From Trichosphaerium sp. ATCC 40318 (Eukaryota > Discosea > Flabellinia > Trichosidae), in contig JALMLS010000354.1 of the NCBI GenBank assembly GCA_038496445.1, positions 186,001-250,000 of the forward strand: 64,000 nt of DNA, given 5' to 3'. Made by a program: the position numbers and the translations under genes. Below are positions 57,091 through 64,000 of the stretch, one piece after another; position 1 is the stretch's first letter; each line of letters opens with the position of its first letter. A model generated the notes under the pieces. The model did not search any database. It saw only the letters and a list, made by a program, of their open reading frames with translations, and had not been told where the DNA came from.

Positions 57091-59204
57091 TTATTGGTCA
57101 CGTGCCTGTTCTTCAATCCTACCATTTTCATCATCGTTTATGACAAGATCATATTCTTCTTTCTTTATTGTTCTTCTATAAGCCCAGCAACCAAGGTAAA
57201 CAGCTGTGACAATAGCAGTCATTACTGCCATTATGGAGACTAGTATAATCTTTACCAAGCGGCCATAAATCAGCGCTAAGTAGAGTAAGAGTAGTCCAAC
57301 AAACGGAAGTCTAAACGCTTGAAGAATTCACATAAAAGAAAAACGTCAAAAAAAAATTAGTACCCATATTAACTGGTAAGTCACCAAGGCCTACAGTAGG
57401 ATCCCAATACATACTCGTTTCAGGTTTCTTTCCTACCGAAAAATAGAGACGTTTTGCTGCGACTATTTTAGCGTCTGTATTGCCTGTTTCACAAATTAAC
57501 GCCAAATTACTTTTTAGGTGAAGTCTTTTTTTTTTTTACCTTTCAAGAACATATCCGCAGAAGCTCCAGTAAAATTGTTCATATTCAAATCGTATAAAGG
57601 AGATGATTTAATATCAATAAGTTGTTGATCAACAAGCGCATGAGCAGTATCCTCCCACATCTACGTTTAAAAAAAATCCAATAAGTTTTTGTTGTTTGCA
57701 TAGGTTTTTTTTATCTTTTTATCAACGTACAAAGTACTGCTGTGTTGAAGCGCCTAAAGTGTGTATATAGTTCTCTTTAGGTCTATCTACTACTGATTCT
57801 GTATGATTTGATGACATAGATTCAGCGTATAGAATGCTTACACCAAAGCTCAAATACCTATTCTTTTTGGTGCTCGAAAAAGGAAATTTGTTTAATTTAA
57901 TGTCAATCTTGGAGCTCTTTGGTGTTAGGATTTTGTATGTAGGCGTCACTCCTACGCGTAAAGTTAATTTAAACACCCAAACTTAGGTTCAATACAGAGT
58001 CATAAAAGGTAGTTGGCGATTAGAAGAAAACATACCTGATTTAGCTGAAAATTGAGCTTGAAAAGAAAAATCAAACAAATCTGTTGCGTTTGGGCCATGA
58101 TTCAATACTGTAGAGAAGTTGAACGTTCCAAAAGTACCATCAAACTTATAACAAATAATATCCCACTCCTATAATCAAAGAAAAGAGTAAATAAACAACA
58201 AAAAAACTGTCCAAGAAAAAGATGAACTTTTCTTCAGTTAAAACAAAAAAAACGTGCCCTGTCTTCAAGTGTTATAACCTTTATTACTTTATCATGAACT
58301 GGATCATATAACTTGTTACCATCATTATCTTCAAACTCAAGTACTTCATCAAATACAACAGTCATCATAGACGTAAAGTTACCGACATAAAACTAAAACA
58401 AAGAATAAATAAAAAAATTGAAAAAAAAAGAAAAGAAGAAAGAAAAAGGCTTAGCAGAAGTGAGAATATACTGTGCTGCCTGGACGCCTTCTAACTATTA
58501 TAACACAAGTATACTAGTACACAAAAAAAAATTGAGGACACAAGGGCTGGCAAGTCTTCGCAACACCAATCTGAAGACTTTGGGGTTTGTTGGCATTTAG
58601 ACCCAAAATAAAAAAGAAGCCGTTTTTGGGTTGTACCTCATCTAGAGTGTAGTTTCCTTTATGTAAGAAATCTTCTGGGTTCTTAAAGTATGCCATTGAT
58701 ACTGTAGGCGATGTACCTTGCATGGCAAACGCACGAGCGCTGATTTGACATTAAATGGACACGCAATTATTAAAAGGGTTGACATTTGATTTGAATAGTA
58801 CAAATGACTATGGCCTCTTGTAGAGCACTATTTTAGAGGTGGAAAATGATGAAGAATTTGGCGCTTGGGTAAGAAAAGTGACGTGAAAGTGTGTGAATGC
58901 TTGATTCGTACCTAATAGTGCTATTGTCAAAGGACTCAGACCCAAATGAGTCGAAAAAGGCTATACCGCTATCGTTCGCGTTTGGAATAACAGAAACGCG
59001 TACGACTCGCGTTGGGAATAGTGTATCTCCATTTTGTAGCGTAACTTCTACACGACTTTTTTAGCGTCTTTTCTTTAGCTACCATTAGTTTGTGTACGTA
59101 CTAGATAGCTCAGGGAAATCCTTCTGGGGCGGGCACACCCTGGTAGAATTAACAATTGTCAAATACGCCATGACAGCGTAAGTAAGTACAATAATTAACT
59201 TCAT
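57091..59204 (-). CDS. Type I membrane protein, unidentified
   Basis: About nine exons from ATG 59204, with signal peptide MKLIIVLTYAVMAYLTIVNS, a long extracellular part with several N-x-S/T sites (NDSGIAFF, FYVGNFTSMM, NMNNFTGASADMF), and two membrane-spanning stretches near the end (LPFVGLLLLYLALIYG and IMAVMTAIVTAVYLGCWAYR). The cytosolic tail ends INDDENGRIEEQARDQ. Extracellular pieces include TLQNGDTLFPTRVVRVSVIP, VLEFEDNDGNKLYDPVHDKV, YKILTPKSSKIDIKLNKFPF and KRLYFSVGKKPETSMYWDPT. No known domain recognised. One intron (from 58257) is GC-AG with donor GCACGT. Joins near 58740-58900 are uncertain. Confidence 0.55.
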
Positions 59205-59607
59205 GGCGTAACAAACAGCCTCGCGTTGGCAATTACAGCGCCTATAATTCTTCAAAACATACCGAAGTCCCGACTCGTCAAAATGTTTTTTTAGTTGATG
59301 CTCTGTGAAAGTTGACGTGCCATCAGACGTAGTAGGAATTCAAGACTGGCAACGGTGGAAACTTCAAACGAGGTGGCGGTTAGTATTTGGAATAGTAGCC
59401 GTATGGCCTCAATGGCCAGCGGTAATTACTTTGAACCGTTCGCCAACATCTCTGAATGCACGTATTGAGTACTATAGCCATATTTGTACCTTTTGTATTT
59501 TTCAATGTGTAAAATATTGAAAAAATAATTACACCTACCATTTCGAGAGCAAGCCTTGTTCAACCGTCTAATAATGTATAGGCCATATATTAGACCTACC
59601 TAATGAG
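59205..59607. other. Divergent intergenic, 403 bp
   Basis: Promoters of the type I membrane protein and the NHL gene. A plus-strand frame at 59305-59520 begins at GTG, is Trp-rich and has no other support. Confidence 0.4.
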
Positions 59608-60874
59608 ATGATATATACTATACTCGCGCAAACAACTCTTGAAGATGTATTATCTGTTCGATCGACGTCAACAAGGTTTAGAGCAGTTACAAACCTTTTG
59701 AATGTTGTTAGGGTACGTAAAAAACAAAATATTTTGTACGCAATTTTTTTTTTTTGTAAAAGTTAGTCTCCACGTCTTTTACGTTTCAAAAACTGATCAA
59801 TTATCATGTTTGTAGGTCATTCTTCGAGTTTACAAATGCGACATTGTGTGTAAGTTCAAGAATATTACGACGTCGGATAAATTGGGTATAACAACGTCGG
59901 ACACTGGAAAGGTAAATGAAATCAAAAAAGGAAATGCACAAATTTTTTTTTCTCACCTTTATAAACTATTGAAATTGGGCGCACGTGATATTCATTTATT
60001 TCGTAAATAACGTCGGAATATAGGTTTTGCTATGCCAATCAAAGAGTGTACTAGCCATTGACATGAAAACAGGGAAGATAGATACCATAGGTACGCCGAA
60101 AAAAAAGTTACAAAAGCCAAGTGGTTTTTTTGTTTGATTTTTTTGTTAGCTTCAACTTTTTGGAACCCAAAAGGTATTGCTTATGACAGAGATGGTTCTG
60201 TTGTAATAGCAGATGCTGGACATGATATTATAGTACGCATTGGAGTAAGTGGTAAAAAACGTACTATCGCTGGTATTCGAAAAACATCGGGTTACGTAAA
60301 TGGAAAGAAATGCCTTTTAGATGAACCAAGAGGCATGGCTTTTGATAAAAAAGGAAACTTGATTTTCTGCGACGCATACAATAATAGGATTCGTCAATTA
60401 TCACGTGATGGGTTTGTATCAAAAGTAGCAGGATCTGGTAACAGTAATAACGTCAATGAGACAGTATGTACAAGGAAGGCAGGGTTTTCTTATCCTGAAT
60501 TCATATGCATCGATCATAGAAACGGAGATATTTATATTGTAGATTTTTCGTGCGATCACTCTGCTTCTACTATACGTCTTATTAAAAATGGTAAAGTATA
60601 TCCTATACTCATAGCAGGCAAGAATAATGTTCCGAGGATTATAAATGGCTTGGCTATCAGCAGTAGAGGACACTTGTATTTTATGGCGAATGGTGTTTTT
60701 AAAGTTTTTAAAGAGTGTGGTATTCAGCATGTTATAAGGCTGAAAATCACACGTGAGGTTAAGCAAAATATAACAAACTATAGTGGGCTTTGTTATTGTA
60801 ATAATGCGCTGTATTTTATAGGTAATCACGGTGACGCAGCGGCGCCTGCAAAGTTGTACAGAATAAACTTGTAA
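59608..60874 (+). CDS. NHL-repeat beta-propeller protein
   Basis: Four exons from MIYTILAQTTLEDVLSVRST (59608), ending YRINL (TAA). NHL-type blades: FWNPKGIAYDRDGSVVIADA, LDEPRGMAFDKKGNLIFCDA with YNNRIRQLSRDGFVSKVAGS, and SYPEFICIDHRNGDIYIVDF, followed by LAISSRGHLYFMANGVFKVF. The first 40 residues (TLEDVLSVRSTSTRFRAVTN) look like a short helical F-box-like element, which would make this a propeller substrate adaptor; that is a guess. No signal peptide, RING or thioredoxin domain. Intron donors are GTACGT, GTAAAT and GTACGC; the second intron contains GCACGTGATATT. Propeller call good, role unknown. Confidence 0.75.
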
Positions 60875-61240
60875 ATTAGAGAAAAAAAAACCGGAAAAGT
60901 CAATTGATAACTGACGTTTATTTGGTCCCATTGCTAATGTTGCACAGCTCAGTGATCTCCATGAACCAACATTCTAAGCAGTTTGCAGCTGTGGTGTTAT
61001 ACGCAAGGTCTTTTTCCGCATGACCTTAGCAATCATGAAACAAAACCAAAAGTGTCAATGACCTTTTTTCATATGATTGATTATTCGCAACTTAACGAAT
61101 TGGTCACTTAACTTAGTTCTGCTAAGTGGTTCCTTTGTAGGTAACGAAACGCGCTCAACTTTACATATAGTATCCTACACATACAAGTGAGTATAATGAA
61201 ACTATCTTTTAATAACGTTAACAAAACTAGCTAGTTACAA
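60875..61240. other. Intergenic, 366 bp
   Basis: Between two plus-strand genes. No extra gene or repeat seen. Confidence 0.45.
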
Positions 61241-64000
61241 ATGGAAGACATGGATATCGACTCAAAATCGGAGTCTGCAACTACTGAGGTTGCCGTTGCA
61301 AGAAAAAAACGGCGAAAAACGCGCGAGGAAGTTGCTATGACACCTGAGTTACCATACGAGATATTACTCATAATTCTGCTACAAATACGGCGTGTGGATT
61401 TGAAAAGAGCGGCTTGTGTTGACGTACGGTAAAACAAAAACTTGTGGAATGCTTAAAAGTCTCTCAGCGATTCTGGTGCGACGTTAGTCGCGATCCAATG
61501 CTAAATTGGATCCCTTTATTCGAAGAAGAGGTAGGGAAAGGAAAAATAAGAGGAACTTGGACGTTAGAGCGAATAGAGAATGACAAGCCATCCTGGGGAT
61601 CGGGGACTATAGATCGCAAGGCTATGGACAAGCAAATACGCCTACTCAAGAGTATACCAACCAATAAACTACAAGTTGAGGAGTTAAACTTAAACTACCT
61701 ATCGAGAACATGGAATGAACATCATAAGTGCATCGTACGGACCATAAGCTTCAAATGACTTTCGAGTTTTTTTTTAAACGACTTTTGTTTATTCTTCTTT
61801 TTGTAGCTTTCCTCGGGCGAGCATGAGTTTACTATTGTGACAAAAGGATTATTGCTTCCTTGTCGTGCTTCTAATACATTGAATTGGAAAGATTTGATGT
61901 CAAAGACCGGATTGTGGCGTATGGATATTGAAAAAACTGGTTACGAAGAAAATTCTGGTCCTAAATTAAACCTCAGTCTTCTCCTCAATTCAAGAAGGTA
62001 CTCACCTCTAAACATACCCCATCTCTTCTTTATAATGTTGTGGTTATACTTCAACGTTATAAGGATCCACACTTGTTGTTTTACGCTCAAAAACAGTTAT
62101 TCTTTTCTTGGTGGTTCCTGTGATTTTTTTTTTTACACTTTTTTTCGAAGGTTGTACGATACAGTTCAAAGCAAAGCACATGTTCCTGGTCTAATGTTTA
62201 TGATGATTATCGCTATTGCTGATAACGTTAAACAAACACTCTCCAAACCTTTTGTAGAGCTAGCTTCTTTGAAAAAGCCGTTTATATGCATGGTGCGTCT
62301 TGTCACTTTTCAAAGGAAGACGATTTATGATGTTTACTCTTCTTAGGATGGCGTAACGATGACGAAACAACCTGAAGACCTTAAATTGACACTATATAAG
62401 TATCAGCAGAATGCTTACAACTGGATGTTAGCCGTTGAGAGAGAACAAAACTTTCATGGTAACCAGCCTCATTTTTTTTTTGCTTTTTTTTTTTGAGTTT
62501 CCACTTTGACGTTACTGATTTTTTTTTTGAAAGAGTTCAAGTACACTTCGTTGTTACCTTGGCGCCGATCAAAGACGTCTATTCTTTTTGATATTGTAAA
62601 GAAAGAGATGCTTACAGCTGAGCAAATTGAAAAGAAAGGGAAATGTGGGACAGTCACTTTTTCTGGTGGTATATTAGCAGGTACGTACCTACCTTTTGAT
62701 TACAAATATGGACCCAAAACCTTTTAACCTACACTTCATTTCGTTAACCTCTCTTAGATGACATGGGACTCGGTAAAACCATTGAAGGTACAAAACGTTT
62801 TTTTGAACTTTTTTTTTTTTCTTCCTTATTTTGAAGTGTTCTCGCTTCCTTGCTTATCTACCTGGATAATCATCTTAGTCTTTCTTTCCTTTAGTACTAG
62901 CGTTGCTTCTCGCAAACCCGAAAGAAAATCATAAACCTAGTATTATTAAGGGTGATGACGATGTTCAGTTCTACTCTTCTAAAGCCACTCTTGGTACGCT
63001 TGACCACCGCCTCCTACATCTTTTGTACTTTCTTATTTGCTCATAAACTATAGTATGTTGTCCTAGTCACCTTGCAAAGCAGTGGTGTGAGGAGATACAA
63101 AAGCATTCCAAGAGTAAACTCGATGTGAAAAAAATAACAACAATCACTCAACTTCGTAAATGGAACGCTGAGTCCTTATCAAATGCCGGTACGTACAATA
63201 AACATTTATATTTTTACTTGAGGAGTATCCTTGAGTCTATAACCTATCAAGTCATTGATATTTGCTTTATGTTTATTGACTTTAAAGTCCCTTAAGCTTA
63301 TGTTTTTTTTTTCTTAGATGTTGTTGTTGTATCGTATGAGTTTTTAAAAAATATGAATTATCTCAAGATGGTGATGCCAAAAGAACGTTCTATTAGGAAG
63401 AACATCCAAACTGAACGCGCTAATGCTATAAAATCGAAGAGAAGGGTATGTAACATACTTCTAAGAATCAATATTGAAATCGAAACTAGACTGCAATCAA
63501 CAAAAAAAATTTGTCTGCAAAGTCGAAGGTGACACCTATTCTTGATTACTTCATGTGGCATCGTTTAATTCTCGATGAGGTACATTATTCACCTTAAAAA
63601 CGTTACTTTACTTACACTAAACGAACTAAAGGGTCACGAACATATCACTGAACCTTTCTACGAAGGTACAACCTCAAACAAAAAAACAAAGAAAAACATT
63701 TTTGAGTCATCAAGTCTTTGAAGTCTTACACTTTTTAGAAATCCTGTGTAACAATCTCAAGGCAGACTTGAAGTGGTATGTTACTGGTACGTAATACTTA
63801 GTATTTCAATACCTTCAGTAGCGTCAGCCTGACCCAATATTTTTTAGGCACTCCGTTCCCAAAAACGTAAGTTAAAAAATTTGAGTTGAATGCAGATACC
63901 GCTTTATTACGCACGTGTTTTAACGCTTACTGATTTTCGTTTTGAATAGTTCTGTAATCATGGGCGCACTCAAGTTCTTGATGAAGACTACAACATTGGA
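61241..64000 (+). CDS. F-box plus SNF2/Rad5-like ATPase (3' end off the window)
   Basis: More than ten exons from MEDMDIDSKSESATTEVAVA (61241), continuing past 64000. An F-box lies near the N-terminus after an NLS (RKKRRKT): TPELPYEILLIILLQIRRVD, then RFWCDVSRDPMLNWIPLFEE. Next comes KQPEDLKLTLYKYQQNAYNW, the SNF2 Q-motif region, then a split Walker A (TFSGGILA-DDMGLGKTIE, near 62650-62785), motif Ia CCPSHLAKQW near 63060, VVVVSYEFLK near 63325, DEGH box WHRLILDEGHEHI near 63560-63640 and motif III WYVTGTPFP near 63780-63860. The spacing of these motifs over many residues with inserts suggests the Rad5/HLTF/Rad16 branch. The C-terminal helicase lobe and any RING lie beyond the window. Confidence 0.85.

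Noticed and set aside
57091-59204. Possible CDC50/TMEM30 flippase subunit
   Set aside because: Two membrane segments both lie near the C-terminus rather than flanking the ectodomain, and CDC50 motifs were not seen.

Overview
The window is nuclear DNA from a compact eukaryotic genome, almost certainly a unicellular one. Nearly every gene is broken by introns of about 38-150 nt, genes lie tail to head with 5-700 bp between them, and all three stop codons of the standard code are used. The gene set (topoisomerase II, IGHMBP2-type helicase, ACTR10, CDC20/FZR1, ELO elongase, PARP, Frag1/DRAM, DUSP, F-box proteins) is eukaryotic. A Reeler domain, an astacin, an LPMO-like protein and dynactin Arp10 would suit an opisthokont- or amoebozoan-type protist, but the sequence alone does not settle the lineage. 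No bacterial operons, rRNA, tRNA, CRISPR array or transposon was seen.

Layout. 1-5.2 kb: a membrane protein running off the left edge, a minimal ATP-dependent DNA ligase with a presequence-like N-terminus, a GNAT acetyltransferase and a degenerate AAA+-like protein. 5.3-15 kb: IGHMBP2-like helicase, SPRY protein, ACTR10, a stand-alone NHLRC2-C-terminal-like domain and an ELO fatty-acid elongase. 15.2-17.9 kb: an H2B-H2A histone-fold doublet fused to a PARP, the main novelty here. 18-27 kb: an F-box-like protein, a large unidentified membrane protein and a large unidentified helical protein. 27.2-33.6 kb: DNA topoisomerase II. 34-40.8 kb: a secreted or surface cluster on the minus strand (LPMO-like with CBM6, Reeler protein, astacin, Frag1/DRAM-like). 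41-51.4 kb: DUSP, CDC20/FZR1, AlkB-like, Ser/Thr kinase, an unidentified membrane protein and a DUF1152 protein. 52-54.3 kb: tandem duplicate cysteine-rich secreted proteins. 54.9-64 kb: a basic nuclear-type protein, a type I membrane protein, an NHL protein, and an F-box/SNF2 ATPase running off the right edge.

Two themes link the genes. Seven concern genome maintenance or chromatin (ligase, IGHMBP2, histone-PARP, TOP2, AlkB, CDC20/FZR1, SNF2). The intron signals are also unusual: donors are typically GTACG(T) rather than GTAAGT, and at least eight introns start with GC in the context GCACGT(G). Exon structures were worked out by eye from reading frame, donor and acceptor; small exons and some starts or stops may be off by a codon or an exon.
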